The position numbers and the translations under genes were made by a program. Shown here one piece after another: positions 43,648-52,789 of a DNA stretch of 64,000 bases. Below the pieces are notes generated by a model. It searched no databases. It had not been told where the DNA came from and was given only the letters and a program-made list of their open reading frames with translations. The stretch is from Paenibacillus sp. FSL H7-0331. Its GTDB lineage: Bacteria; Bacillota; Bacilli; Paenibacillales; NBRC-103111. Numbering within the stretch: position 1 is the stretch's first letter; the number at the start of each line of letters is the position of its first letter. The stretch is taken from the NCBI RefSeq assembly GCF_001956045.1, contig NZ_MRTH01000004.1, forward strand, positions 186,001-250,000, given 5' to 3'.

Positions 43648-45999
43648 ATGATGAGGATACGCAAAAACGCAAGCACGGCAGCACTTGTATCGATGTTATT
43701 ACTTTCCAATGTCCCACTGGCACTGGCAGATGAAGCGGTGCCTGCAGCCATGAGCTCCAAACCAATGTTAATCCCGCCAGGCGGCTCCGAGGCTAGTCCA
43801 GGAGATGCAAAAATCTCCAAAGAACGGGCGATCGAGCTGGCTAAATCGTATGTAACGATACCAGAAGGCTATACGGTCGAATCGGTAAATCTAAATTCCA
43901 ACAGCTTCAACGGGAATCGAATAGTTAACTGGAACATAAGCTTTCGCAAGCTTGTTGATAACAAAAATATCGGCAATATGAACATTACCATTAACGGATT
44001 GAACGGCAAGCTGATGGAATATTATTCGTACAGCAATGATCCCGATTATAAACCGAGTTATCCTCCTAAAGTAGACCTTCAGAAAGCGAAGGGCATTGCC
44101 GCGGAGTGGATTGCCAAGCTGAACCCGGATGAGCGTGAGCAGCTGCTGTATAACGACATTCTGGAGCAGTCGCTTAAGGCGCCGCTGAATGGCTCTTACC
44201 AATATTCAATCCGATATGACCGCACGCATAATGGTGTTCCCTTCCCGCAGAACGGTATTAATATTCAGGTGAATGGGGACGGCGTTGTCACCCAATACAG
44301 CTTTAACTGGGATGAGAGCTCGACCTTCGAGAAGGCAACACCGATCAGTGAAGAAGCAGCCGCCAAAGCCTTCAGAGACAAGCTCGCTCCCAAGCTGAAT
44401 TATCTGATGCTGAACGAAGCGAAGGGCGAGAGAAAGCCAGCCGTTGCGTATACGATGGAGCTCCCAATTCTGAATGCAGCTACAGGAGAAGTATGGAAGC
44501 AAGGACCCGCTGCCAGCGTCAGCCAAGAGCCTGAAAAGCCTTTGACGGATGCACCTTTAAGCGCGCCGCCTGCGAGCAATCTCAACCTGACCAAGGAACA
44601 GGCGTTGGAAAAAGTCACCTCCACGTTTAAGCTGCCGGATGGCGTCAAGCTCGAGGACGCTTCTTATAACGAATCGACCAATCCGGTAACGGGTGAGGTG
44701 CAGTCCATTTGGAACCTTCGCTGGAATGAGGAGAAGAGTGCAGACTCCAACATTAGAGCGGGAATCAATGTTTGGGCTACAGTCAACAGCAAAACCGGAG
44801 AAATTACAAACTTTAGCCGTAATACTTATACACCTTATGGAGATCAAAAGCCGGTTGAACCGAAGGTAACCGTGGACGAGGCGAAGGCGAAGGCTATCGA
44901 ATTCGTTAAAAAGCAGCTGCCCGCGCACACCGACCAGTTAGTGCTGGACACAGCAGCAATGGCCAATTTGGTGAATATGCCAGCTGAGCAAAGAAAAATG
45001 ATGACCGCCTGGGACATACCTTTCAAGAGAATGATAGACGGTGTGTATGTGAATTATGAAAACGTGCATCTGGCTGTGGATAAAGTGACGGGAGACATCA
45101 CGAATTATCAGTTCAATTTCTCTAACGTTGCTTATCCGAAGCAGAAGCCAAGTGTTATTGATCTTAATAAGGCGAAGGAGCTGCTGCTGTCTCCCTATAC
45201 GATCAAGCTTAATTATGTGCTATCGAATCAAGGGTTTGGGATTATGCCTATCGAGAAAATTCGTGTTATGATGGCTGCTGGAGAGCTGCCGCAAGGCTCT
45301 GATACAACCGATAAAGAGGCCAAGCTCGTTTATGTACTGCAATCTAAATATAGTGGCGAAAGTTATTTTCTCGATGCCGTAACCGGTCAATGGAGAAATA
45401 GCTCAAACGGTGAAGCCATGAGCTTGGAAAAGGTACATGTCACGGATATCGAAGGTCATTATGCACAAACAGAGCTGCAAATCATGCTGGATTACCAGGC
45501 GCTGGATGTCGTAGACGGAAAAGTAAGTCCGAACGCTTCCATAACGCGCGGTGAATTGGTCAAAATGCTCGTTATCGCCATGAACGGGGGACGCTCCGGT
45601 ATTTATTATGGTGCGGAGCGCGCAGCATCCTTCAAAGATGTGAAAAATGAATCACCACTCTTTGCCTACGTGGAGAACGCTGTTGACCGCGGCATCATTC
45701 AGCGCGGCAAGGATTTCAATCCGCAGGAGATTATGAATAGGGAAGATATGGCTGAATTGATCGTAGGTGCGCTTGGTTATAAAAAACTGACAGACTATGC
45801 CAATATTTTCAGTGACAAATTCAGTGACGCGGGCTTGCTCAAGAACCGTGGTGAAGCAGCCATTGTGATTGGACTCGGGATTATGACGCTTTCGGATGGA
45901 AGCTTCAATCCAAAACAGGAAGTTACTCGCGCCCAAGCTGCTGTAGCGTTCTATCGTTATTTGCAAAAGGCGACTGAGCTGGGAAATAGATACTATTAA
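43648..45999 (+). CDS. YcdB/YcdC-repeat cell-surface protein with three SLH domains
   Basis: This 783-residue exported protein has a signal peptide ending near ALA-DEA (about residue 27) and several YcdB/YcdC PepSY-like repeats. These begin with lines such as ISKERAIELAKSYVTIP, LNLTKEQALEKVTSTF and VTVDEAKAKAIEFVKKQL and carry WNLRWNEE-type strands. Three S-layer homology domains occupy the last 190 residues (DIEGHYAQTELQIMLDY, FKDVKNESPLFAYVENAVD, FSDAGLLKNRGEAAIVIGLG with TRAQAAVAF). SLH domains anchor proteins to pyruvylated secondary cell-wall polymer. YcdB-like repeats resemble protease propeptides but no catalytic domain is seen, so an inhibitory or structural surface role is possible. 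It starts at ATG behind GAGGAGGAA. Confidence 0.9.
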   Translation: MMRIRKNASTAALVSMLLLSNVPLALADEAVPAAMSSKPMLIPPGGSEASPGDAKISKERAIELAKSYVTIPEGYTVESVNLNSNSFNGNRIVNWNISFRKLVDNKNIGNMNITINGLNGKLMEYYSYSNDPDYKPSYPPKVDLQKAKGIAAEWIAKLNPDEREQLLYNDILEQSLKAPLNGSYQYSIRYDRTHNGVPFPQNGINIQVNGDGVVTQYSFNWDESSTFEKATPISEEAAAKAFRDKLAPKLNYLMLNEAKGERKPAVAYTMELPILNAATGEVWKQGPAASVSQEPEKPLTDAPLSAPPASNLNLTKEQALEKVTSTFKLPDGVKLEDASYNESTNPVTGEVQSIWNLRWNEEKSADSNIRAGINVWATVNSKTGEITNFSRNTYTPYGDQKPVEPKVTVDEAKAKAIEFVKKQLPAHTDQLVLDTAAMANLVNMPAEQRKMMTAWDIPFKRMIDGVYVNYENVHLAVDKVTGDITNYQFNFSNVAYPKQKPSVIDLNKAKELLLSPYTIKLNYVLSNQGFGIMPIEKIRVMMAAGELPQGSDTTDKEAKLVYVLQSKYSGESYFLDAVTGQWRNSSNGEAMSLEKVHVTDIEGHYAQTELQIMLDYQALDVVDGKVSPNASITRGELVKMLVIAMNGGRSGIYYGAERAASFKDVKNESPLFAYVENAVDRGIIQRGKDFNPQEIMNREDMAELIVGALGYKKLTDYANIFSDKFSDAGLLKNRGEAAIVIGLGIMTLSDGSFNPKQEVTRAQAAVAFYRYLQKATELGNRYY

Positions 46000-46030
46000 T
46001 TTTATGAGAAGTCATTTCTGATCTACATGT

Positions 46031-46076
46031 CAAAGAACCATCATCCCTACTTCAGAGTGGAGATGATGGTTCTTTG
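46031..46076. terminator. Bidirectional terminator between convergent genes
   Basis: CAAAGAACCATCATC (46031-46045) and its exact reverse complement GATGATGGTTCTTTG (46062-46076) form a 15-bp stem around a 16-base loop. It lies between the SLH gene and the secreted protein gene. Confidence 0.85.
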
Positions 46077-46131
46077 TATTCCATATGATGTGTATCATTT
46101 CTTGATTACGTGCAAATCCTCTATTTAATTA

Positions 46132-46833
46132 TTATTTATTAGCTCCCAATTTCACAATTTCTTCCTTGTAAAGACCCAAAAGCTTGCCTAGTGATTTTTT
46201 GATCGCTTCAGCATCCTTGGATTCAGCAGCCTTTTGCAGTTCCATCTCACCTTTAAACAAAGGGTTATCTAAAGAAATAGCAGCGACACTTACAGTGTTC
46301 TTGGCTTCGGTAGAGGAGAAAGTTGATGTCTCTGCATCAGCTGGAAGAGTTGGAAGAGCAGGAATAGCAGCAACAGCTAAGGCTACCCCGGCCTTGATAT
46401 CAGTGCTGGCTGTTGGATCCGTAAGCTCGCCTAGAGTCAGAACTTCCGTGAACTGGCCATCTGCGATCTCCTTCGTATCGGTCGGGTCAATTACTCGAAC
46501 AGAACTGATATTTAAGTTTGTCCCTGTGCTATCCAGAGGGGTAGCCTGTCTGAGTACGGCTCCGAATTTTTTCTGAATAGCTTCATGGTATTGAGTTAAA
46601 GTGTTTTTCCAATCATTCACCGTATCCGGCGCATAAGTTGCAGCCAGCTCCACAGGATCAGTGCGCTTAACGGCAGTAGTAGCAGTAACAGCCTGAAATT
46701 GGGTTGATGATGTCAATGTTTGGGAAGGGCTTGTCGTGGTCTGACTGGATTCACTCGCATAGGCAGAACTGGCAGCAACGGACAGCAGTAGGGTGGACAG
46801 GGCAATTTTTTTAACGATCAGTTTGTGATTCAA
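46132..46833 (-). CDS. Secreted protein of unknown function, next to a two-component system
   Basis: This 233-residue protein has a clear signal peptide (KKIALSTLLLSVAASSAYA, cleavage after about residue 26), then a Ser/Thr/Gln-rich stretch and a domain with VNDWKNTLTQYHEAIQKKF. The rest is Thr/Ala/Val-rich and ends in a charged amphipathic helix (KDAEAIKKSLGKLLGLYKEE). I recognise no family. The gene is divergent from the response regulator at 46992, sharing a 158-base promoter region, so it is a likely target of that system. Its Ala/Thr/Val composition resembles the odd insertion in the partner kinase's sensor domain. It starts at ATG behind AAGGAGTG. Confidence 0.72.
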   Translation of the reverse strand: MNHKLIVKKIALSTLLLSVAASSAYASESSQTTTSPSQTLTSSTQFQAVTATTAVKRTDPVELAATYAPDTVNDWKNTLTQYHEAIQKKFGAVLRQATPLDSTGTNLNISSVRVIDPTDTKEIADGQFTEVLTLGELTDPTASTDIKAGVALAVAAIPALPTLPADAETSTFSSTEAKNTVSVAAISLDNPLFKGEMELQKAAESKDAEAIKKSLGKLLGLYKEEIVKLGANK

Positions 46834-46991
46834 GATTCAACACTCCTTGGTTTGTTTTGTCTTACAAGTTCTATTCTAGTGTTCAGGTGTGGCAGAAGAT
46901 TGGTTAAATTGTGGAAAAACAATGGCATTCTCCCCTATCCATCGATGTCTTGGTTATAATAGTAGAAGAGACTTGATAGGAGGTTATATCA

Positions 46992-47726
46992 TTGAACAAC
47001 TATCTGATTGCCGTTGTAGACGATGATCATCATATACGTAATCTTGTGGAGGCCTATTTGCAAAAGGAAAACTACCAAACTATTGGATTGGAAACGGCGG
47101 AGGCGGCGTGGGAGCTATGGAGAACAAACCCTCCGGATATGTGGGTGCTGGATATTATGCTTCCCGGGATGAACGGCTACGAATTTTGCAGAAAGATTCG
47201 TAATGAAGCCGAGGTGCCAATCATTATGATTTCCGCTCGTGACACTGAAGTCGATATCATTCTCGGTTTGGAGCTGGGAAGTGATGATTATTTGGTCAAG
47301 CCCTTTAGTCCACGTGAACTGGTAGCCCGCGTCAAAAGGCAGCTTCAAAGAGGACATAAACAGAAAAACACGAATGAAGCAAATAAAAATGCCGCAGAGC
47401 TGCCACAGATCATAGTCGGCCAGCTGCAGCTGATGCTGGAAGAAAGACGCGCGTTTTGGCAGGGGGAAGAAGTGGAAATGACGCTGAAGGAATTTGAGCT
47501 GCTTAAAGCATTAGTCGAGCATCCGAATCGCGCTTTTACACGAGACGAGCTGCTGACCATGGTGTGGGGAGACGATTATTTTGGAAGCGAGCGAGCTGTA
47601 GATCATTTGATCAAACGACTACGCAAAAAAATCGGTCAATTGCCAGTCGAGTCGGTATGGGGACATGGCTATCGCCTGAGAACGGATGGAGGAGAGTTGA
47701 AATATGAAGCTGGTTCATCAAATTAA
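46992..47726 (+). CDS. OmpR/PhoB-family response regulator
   Basis: This 244-residue regulator has a receiver domain with acidic pair D11-D12 in VVDDDHH, phosphoacceptor D54 (VLDIMLPGMNG) and Lys in DYLVKPFSP. A winged helix follows with the OmpR-type MTLKEFELLKALVEHPNRAF, VWGDDYFGSERAVDHLIKRLRKKI and closing GHGYRL. Translation starts at an unusual TTG (46992) behind a very strong AGGAGG, and the first in-frame ATG is far inside the domain. TATAAT lies at 46955-46960. Its stop lies 23 bases inside the kinase gene, so they are coupled. Confidence 0.92.
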   Translation: MNNYLIAVVDDDHHIRNLVEAYLQKENYQTIGLETAEAAWELWRTNPPDMWVLDIMLPGMNGYEFCRKIRNEAEVPIIMISARDTEVDIILGLELGSDDYLVKPFSPRELVARVKRQLQRGHKQKNTNEANKNAAELPQIIVGQLQLMLEERRAFWQGEEVEMTLKEFELLKALVEHPNRAFTRDELLTMVWGDDYFGSERAVDHLIKRLRKKIGQLPVESVWGHGYRLRTDGGELKYEAGSSN

Positions 47727-49161
47727 TCTCGCTTTCGGGATATTGCTTGTTCTTGTGCTAACTGTTACTGCGATCAGTATTCATTTTGTACTGCTGGACC
47801 ATTTTATAGGCGCACAAAAAGATGATATGCATGCAGTGGGTTGGAAAATGCAAGAGACACTGGAGCAAGAAGCATATCAGTTGACCGAAGGTGTGTCAGC
47901 AGTTAACGTGACTCCTCGGCTATTATCGAGCAGCACTGCTGCCATAGCCGCTGTCCCTATAGTAGGCGTTGATGCTATCATCACAGATAATATGGGAAAT
48001 ATAGTGTCCGGCACACTCCCAGCTGCTTCGTCTACCTCGATTACAGGGTTCAAAGCAGTTAATGCAGTCACTGCGGTTAGCCCGTTGAGCTTAACGAGAG
48101 CTGCCACTACAGTTGATACTACCCTGCAGGAAACTACGAACGTCCCAAGCCTGCAAAATATATGGGAAGGGAGAGACGCCCGCTTTATAGCCACAGTAAA
48201 CGCTATTCCCCAAGGTACATTGACCCTCATTACACCGGTTAGTAAAATTACAGCTATTGAACAGGCGCTGTTTGGAAGGCTGCTCATCGTATTAGGGGTT
48301 GGAGGCATATTGATGTTCCTGCTTAGCTTATTTATTACCAAGAAGCTGATTAAACCGTTGATGAGATTACGAGAGGAATTAAAAAAAGTGAAGGAACGCC
48401 GATTTTCTGAGGTTCAGTTGATCCATGCCGGTGGGGAGATCGGTGTCGTTGCCCATACTGTATATGATCTGGCTGAAGAACTGGATAGATACAACCGGGT
48501 ACAGAAGCAATTTTTCCAGAATGCATCACATGAGCTCAAAACTCCACTAATGTCCATATCTGGATATGCGGAAGGTATCCGTGACGGTATATTTGAAGGG
48601 GAAAGCGTTCAAAAAGGACTCGACATTATCCTCAGTGAGAGCGGCCGGTTAAAAAACATTATCACCGAAATGACGCTGCTGGCGAAGCTGGATAGCGAGG
48701 AAAATATTTTCCAGACGTCAATGGTTAACGTGCAGGATATGCTGACGGAAACGATTGAACGGATCACGCCGCTGCTGGTGCAAAAAGGATTAAGTTTGGA
48801 AATCGTGTACGGTGAAGGTAAGCAGGATACAATGGCGATTGCGGCTGATCGGGATAAGCTGCTGCAGGCTTTGTTGAATGTGGTTGCGAACGCGACGAGG
48901 TATGCAAGCAAACATATCTGCATTCATGCCGGGATCTATCAGGACAGAGTTGAAATTTCCATTATCGATGATGGATCAGGAATACCGGAGGACCTGCTTC
49001 CGTATCTGTTTCATCGCTTTGTGAAAGGCAAGGGAGGGGAGAATGGACTAGGCTTGGCAATCTCCCGCGCCATCGTTGAGCGCTGCGGCGGTCTTATCAA
49101 GGCTCGTAATCGTAAAGAGGGCGGGGCCGTGTTCACGCTCGATTTCCCTTCCGCGGCCTAA
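47704..49161 (+). CDS. Sensor histidine kinase with low-complexity sensor insertion
   Basis: This 485-residue kinase has a membrane segment at about residues 7-30, an extracellular region of about 165 residues, a second membrane segment at about 195-217, HAMP, a HisKA domain with H276 (NASHELKTPLMSISG) and a HATPase domain (NVVANATRYASK, IDDGSGIPEDLL, GGENGLGLAIS). The extracellular region contains an Ala/Thr/Val/Ser-rich run, for example SSTSITGFKAVNAVTAVSP at about residue 113, that breaks the usual short-loop sensor layout. It overlaps the regulator gene by 23 bases. Together they form a BaeS/CssS-like pair likely sensing surface state or the secreted protein encoded divergently. Confidence 0.9.
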   Translation: MKLVHQINLAFGILLVLVLTVTAISIHFVLLDHFIGAQKDDMHAVGWKMQETLEQEAYQLTEGVSAVNVTPRLLSSSTAAIAAVPIVGVDAIITDNMGNIVSGTLPAASSTSITGFKAVNAVTAVSPLSLTRAATTVDTTLQETTNVPSLQNIWEGRDARFIATVNAIPQGTLTLITPVSKITAIEQALFGRLLIVLGVGGILMFLLSLFITKKLIKPLMRLREELKKVKERRFSEVQLIHAGGEIGVVAHTVYDLAEELDRYNRVQKQFFQNASHELKTPLMSISGYAEGIRDGIFEGESVQKGLDIILSESGRLKNIITEMTLLAKLDSEENIFQTSMVNVQDMLTETIERITPLLVQKGLSLEIVYGEGKQDTMAIAADRDKLLQALLNVVANATRYASKHICIHAGIYQDRVEISIIDDGSGIPEDLLPYLFHRFVKGKGGENGLGLAISRAIVERCGGLIKARNRKEGGAVFTLDFPSAA

Positions 49162-49167
49162 CTCCAT

Positions 49168-49206
49168 AGATCGCCATCCCCTTATAGAAGGCTGGCGATC
49201 TTTTTG
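49168..49206 (+). terminator. Terminator after the kinase gene
   Basis: AGATCGCCA (49168-49176) pairs exactly with TGGCGATCT (49193-49201), followed by TTTTTG. It lies between the kinase gene and the convergent methyltransferase. Confidence 0.8.
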
Positions 49207-49224
49207 TCATCTTGGAAATCTGTA

Positions 49225-49989
49225 TTACTTGGTTGCGGTGATAGCAAACATAGGCTTATGCTGATTCAGCACCTGCTCGGCATGACTCTGAATGTCTGCA
49301 TCGAAGCCCTGCCAAACCTGAACCTGCTTAAAGCCGATATGCTTCAGCATATCCACATCCCACACTGGCCTTTTTACATAGCTGAGCGGCAGAGCCAAGG
49401 CGAATTCGTGACCTTCGGCAATTTCATCCTCCGTACGATAAGGAATATAACCCTGTTCAACAGCCTCCTGCTGAGCCAGTTTTTGAAGGTAAGCTTCTTT
49501 GGGATCGGTCAAAAACAAATTCCAATTCCCGTCAAAAATGATCACATCTCCACCTTCATTCAGCCAGGAATGCCAATTCCGATAAGCTCTAACTGGATTC
49601 GTCAAAAACCATGTCACATTACGGGAGATAATCAGATCGAACGGCTCAACAGGATTAAATTCAAAAATATCCGTTTCAATAATCTGGATAGGACATCCAA
49701 AGTGTGCCGCATTTTTCTTTGCTTTTGCAATCATTTCCGGTGAAGAATCGATGGCTGTCACATGATGGCCTAATCGCGATAGGAGTATACCGAAAAAGCA
49801 CGGTCCGGTACCCACATCAAGCACCTTCAGCCCCTTTTTATCCTTAAGCAGTCGGCTAATGATGAGCTCCCACTTTTCGTAGGCCCCGTTCGTAAACTCG
49901 TTATGTATAATACCGTCATAAATATCCGCCCCCTTATCCCAATAGGCACGGTGTTCTTTAGCTAACTGTTGTTCACTGGCTGTAGTCAT
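49225..49989 (-). CDS. Class I SAM-dependent methyltransferase
   Basis: This 254-residue enzyme has the class I SAM-binding fold: motif I VLDVGTGPCFFGILLSRLG, the acidic loop AIDSSPEM, and DLIISRNVTWFLTNP before a substrate-binding half rich in aromatic residues (FDGNWNLFLTDPKEAY). It lies divergent from a NikABCDE/Cnt-type importer and shares its promoter region, which holds two Zur-box-like palindromes. It may therefore methylate a small metal-binding molecule. I do not see nicotianamine synthase or opine dehydrogenase genes here, so metallophore synthesis is an inference. Unrelated small-molecule methylation remains possible. It starts at ATG; the ribosome site is GGGGGCGA. Confidence 0.88.
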   Translation of the reverse strand: MTTASEQQLAKEHRAYWDKGADIYDGIIHNEFTNGAYEKWELIISRLLKDKKGLKVLDVGTGPCFFGILLSRLGHHVTAIDSSPEMIAKAKKNAAHFGCPIQIIETDIFEFNPVEPFDLIISRNVTWFLTNPVRAYRNWHSWLNEGGDVIIFDGNWNLFLTDPKEAYLQKLAQQEAVEQGYIPYRTEDEIAEGHEFALALPLSYVKRPVWDVDMLKHIGFKQVQVWQGFDADIQSHAEQVLNQHKPMFAITATK

Positions 49990-50063
49990 ACATATTCGCC
50001 CCCTTTGCGATGATTGAATGAGCTTTGTTCATAAATGCTTGCGAATGGTGATCATTATACTAA

Positions 50064-50078
50064 TTGTAATAATTACTG
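50064..50078. promoter_or_regulatory. Zur-box-like palindrome 1
   Basis: TTGTAATAATTACTG matches the Bacillus Zur consensus TCGTAATNATTACGA at 11 of 14 positions, including the diagnostic core GTAATNATTAC. The same 15-mer fits Fur (9) or PerR (10) less well. It lies 75 bases upstream of the methyltransferase start. Zur control is inferred. Confidence 0.5.
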
Positions 50079-50169
50079 TCAAACGTTAATATTATGAATG
50101 GCGGTCACCTTCGATTTGGCTCATAACGAATCATGGCTTGTAATCGCTCTCTAAAAAATAACTTGCTAA

Positions 50170-50184
50170 TTGTATTATTTACGA
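50170..50184. promoter_or_regulatory. Zur-box-like palindrome 2
   Basis: TTGTATTATTTACGA matches the Zur consensus at 11 of 14 positions and ends in an exact ATTACGA-like half (TTTACGA). It lies 38 bases before the importer start codon, overlapping the probable promoter. With box 1 it would give zinc-repressed, divergent expression. Confidence 0.5.
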
Positions 50185-50221
50185 TTAATAATAAAGGCAA
50201 GAAATAATAGGAGGCGTACAC

Positions 50222-51841
50222 ATGTATACACGATTTAACATCATGCTATTCACAATTATGGTTTTTATGGCGTTATCAGGCTGCTCGGATAACTCGAATT
50301 CCCAGATAGCTGATCCCAAGGCAGCAGGCGCACAAGCTGAAAGCCCCACAACGATCACTATCGCCACTACGCAGGATTCCATGGGAGACAAGCTGGATGC
50401 GGCCACCTATAATGGCACCAGACACGCACATGCCTCTGTATATGATGCACTACTGGATTATCAGGGGAAGGGTGAGCTATCGCCAAGTCTTGCGGAATCC
50501 TGGGATATAGCTGAGGATGGTTTGACGTACAGCTTTCATTTGAGGAAAAATGTGAAATTTTCGGATGGTAATGAATTGACTTCCGAAGCAGTCAAATTCT
50601 CCTTAGAGCGTGCCGTCAAGCAGGAGGCGAATGCGCCATTAGAAATTTCACAGAAACTGGCTAAGATCGAAACACCGGACAAGTACACGGCCATACTCAC
50701 CTTTAAGGAGACCGCTCCTCAAACCTTGCTGGAGCTGAGCCAAGCGCGTCCCTTCCGGATCATGAGTCTGGATGCTGTTAGTCCACGTGGGTCTGTAGAG
50801 GGTGAGTTCAAGAAGGCCATTGGCACAGGTCCATGGCAAGTAGGCAGCTACAAAAAAGGAACCGAAACTGTCTTGGTAGCCAATCCGCATTACTGGAAGG
50901 ATAAGCCGTCGCCATACTCGCTAGTTCTGAAGGTCATTACAGACCCGCAGGCTCGGGTGCTGGCGCTGCAAAATGGTGAAGTTGATCTGGCTGGTGGTGA
51001 GATGGGCAACCTGCCGCTTGAAAACATCCCGTTGTTCGAGAACAACAAGAACTTCAAAATCGAAACCAACAGCAGTACGATGTCTTATTTTCTTGTCATC
51101 AATCAAAAAAATGAGTTTCTCGCAGATAAAAACATTCGCCAAGCGATCAATTATGGAACCGATACAAGCAAAATGATGAATGGAAAGGGCGCTGAGGTCA
51201 GAGGCTTATTTCAGAAAAATGTCGCCTTTGTCACGGACAGCAATCAGCCCGCATATGGATATAATCCCGTTAAAGCCAAGCAGCTGCTCGAGGCATCAGG
51301 TTATATATGGAACGCTGGCAAGAAGCTGTATGAGAAAAATGGCAGACCGATTCAGCTTAAGCTGGTCATTCAAACGACCGAATACCCGGAATGGAAAGAG
51401 ATGGCCGAAATTTTTCAGGACAATATGAAACAAATCGGCATACAGGTAGATATTCTCAACCAGGAGAGAGCTGCTTACTATAACACGCTCTGGAAAACCA
51501 AAGAATACGATCTGATGATTTATCGAACTTATACGGATGCCCAATTACCTTATCGATTCCTGTCATCGCTATTTTATAAAACAGACAAGGTGCCAGCCGT
51601 TGCTTATCAGGATGATCTCTTAAACGGTTATCTGGACAGCATAGCCAAAACCCATGTGAAAGCGAAGCAGCAGCCTGTGTTTGATCAAATCTTTGCCCGT
51701 ATTCACGAAGAAGCGATGACCGTCCCGCTATTTTACATGAAGCAAACCTTTATACATAGCAGCAAAATCACCGGTTTCTCCTTTGGTACGATTGAAGATG
51801 ATCCTGTCCAATGGCATAAGCTGCAAATTGAGGGAAAATAA
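50222..51841 (+). CDS. Nickel/metal-chelate ABC transporter binding lipoprotein (NikA/CntA-like)
   Basis: This 539-residue lipoprotein (lipobox ALSGC, Cys21) is a peptide/nickel-family binding protein. It follows Escherichia coli NikA through VYDALLDY, LAESWDIAEDGLTYSFHLR, ARPFRIMSLDAVSP, IGTGPWQVGSYKKG and NIRQAINYGTD. NikA and CntA bind nickel or other divalent metals bound to small chelators rather than free peptides. The gene leads an operon ordered binding protein, permease, permease, ATPase, ATPase, the full NikABCDE arrangement. It starts at ATG behind AGGAGGCG. A Zur-like palindrome is 38 bases upstream, so zinc or a zinc-metallophore is a serious alternative to nickel. Confidence 0.88.
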   Translation: MYTRFNIMLFTIMVFMALSGCSDNSNSQIADPKAAGAQAESPTTITIATTQDSMGDKLDAATYNGTRHAHASVYDALLDYQGKGELSPSLAESWDIAEDGLTYSFHLRKNVKFSDGNELTSEAVKFSLERAVKQEANAPLEISQKLAKIETPDKYTAILTFKETAPQTLLELSQARPFRIMSLDAVSPRGSVEGEFKKAIGTGPWQVGSYKKGTETVLVANPHYWKDKPSPYSLVLKVITDPQARVLALQNGEVDLAGGEMGNLPLENIPLFENNKNFKIETNSSTMSYFLVINQKNEFLADKNIRQAINYGTDTSKMMNGKGAEVRGLFQKNVAFVTDSNQPAYGYNPVKAKQLLEASGYIWNAGKKLYEKNGRPIQLKLVIQTTEYPEWKEMAEIFQDNMKQIGIQVDILNQERAAYYNTLWKTKEYDLMIYRTYTDAQLPYRFLSSLFYKTDKVPAVAYQDDLLNGYLDSIAKTHVKAKQQPVFDQIFARIHEEAMTVPLFYMKQTFIHSSKITGFSFGTIEDDPVQWHKLQIEGK

Positions 51842-52789
51842 ATGACCTGCTATCTGTTGAATCGGTTCGTTGTGCTGATTCTCACCCTGCTTTTGTTTAC
51901 CCTGTTTGTATTTACGCTCATGCATATGGCTCCAGGAGATCCGGCCGCACTGTTCCTGCAGGACCTTGGGGCTGCCCCTGATAGGGCATTAATCGCAGCC
52001 TTACAGCAAAAGTGGGGGCTGGATCAATCCTTTGCCGTTCAATATTTCAGGTGGCTGTATGAGCTTGTACAGGGCAACCTTGGCAATTCCTATATATCAA
52101 GTATCCCGGTTACAGAGGAGATCGTTACGCGTCTTGCACCGACAATTCGTCTAATGCTCAGCTCCTTCGTTGTTACCCTGTTCATTTCGGTTCCGCTTGG
52201 CATTCATATCGGACTCCGCGAACAGTCGCTGCTGGATCGGGTAACTTACGCAGGCACTGTTCTGGGATTGTCGATTCCGTTGTACTGGCTGGCCATTCTG
52301 CTGATGTTTGGCTTTGGTGTCATGTGGAAGCTGTTTCCCATTGTGGGCAGCGGGTCGTTACGCCATTATGTGCTTCCTGTGACGGCAATCAGCATTATCG
52401 AAAGCGTCTATTTTATCCGCATGATTCGGTCCTTGACGCTGGAATATAAACGGGCCTTTTATATGGAAGCTGCTGCTGCCCGTGGCTTGAAAAGGCGGAT
52501 TTTGTATCCATCCTATTTATTTCGCTCGATGCTGGTGCCGATTATTACGATAATAGGGAGCAGCTTTCCCAGTTTTTTTGGTGCGGCGATCATCATAGAA
52601 AATATGTTCAGCTTTCCGGGAATCGGCACCTATATGCTGGATATGATATACCGCCGGGATTTCCCGGCCATTCAAGGCTGTACCCTGCTGCTGGCGACTG
52701 CCATCTTTATTTTGAATTTTTTTACCGACCTTTGCTATTATTGGGCTGACCCGCGAATTCAATTAGAAAAGCAGAGGTGGGAAAACTGA
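51842..52789 (+). CDS. Nickel/peptide-type ABC transporter permease (NikB-like)
   Basis: This 315-residue membrane protein is the first permease (DppB/NikB family). It has an N-terminal LNRFVVLILTLLLFTLFVF segment, the extracellular loop beginning PGDPAALFLQDLGA, and the binding-protein-dependent transport domain with YMEAAAARGLKRRILYPSYL and IIIENMFSFPGIGTYMLDMI. Its ATG follows the binding-protein stop without a gap, so translation is coupled. It overlaps the next permease by 13 bases. It pairs with the product at 52777 to form the metal-chelate channel. Confidence 0.92.
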   Translation: MTCYLLNRFVVLILTLLLFTLFVFTLMHMAPGDPAALFLQDLGAAPDRALIAALQQKWGLDQSFAVQYFRWLYELVQGNLGNSYISSIPVTEEIVTRLAPTIRLMLSSFVVTLFISVPLGIHIGLREQSLLDRVTYAGTVLGLSIPLYWLAILLMFGFGVMWKLFPIVGSGSLRHYVLPVTAISIIESVYFIRMIRSLTLEYKRAFYMEAAAARGLKRRILYPSYLFRSMLVPIITIIGSSFPSFFGAAIIIENMFSFPGIGTYMLDMIYRRDFPAIQGCTLLLATAIFILNFFTDLCYYWADPRIQLEKQRWEN

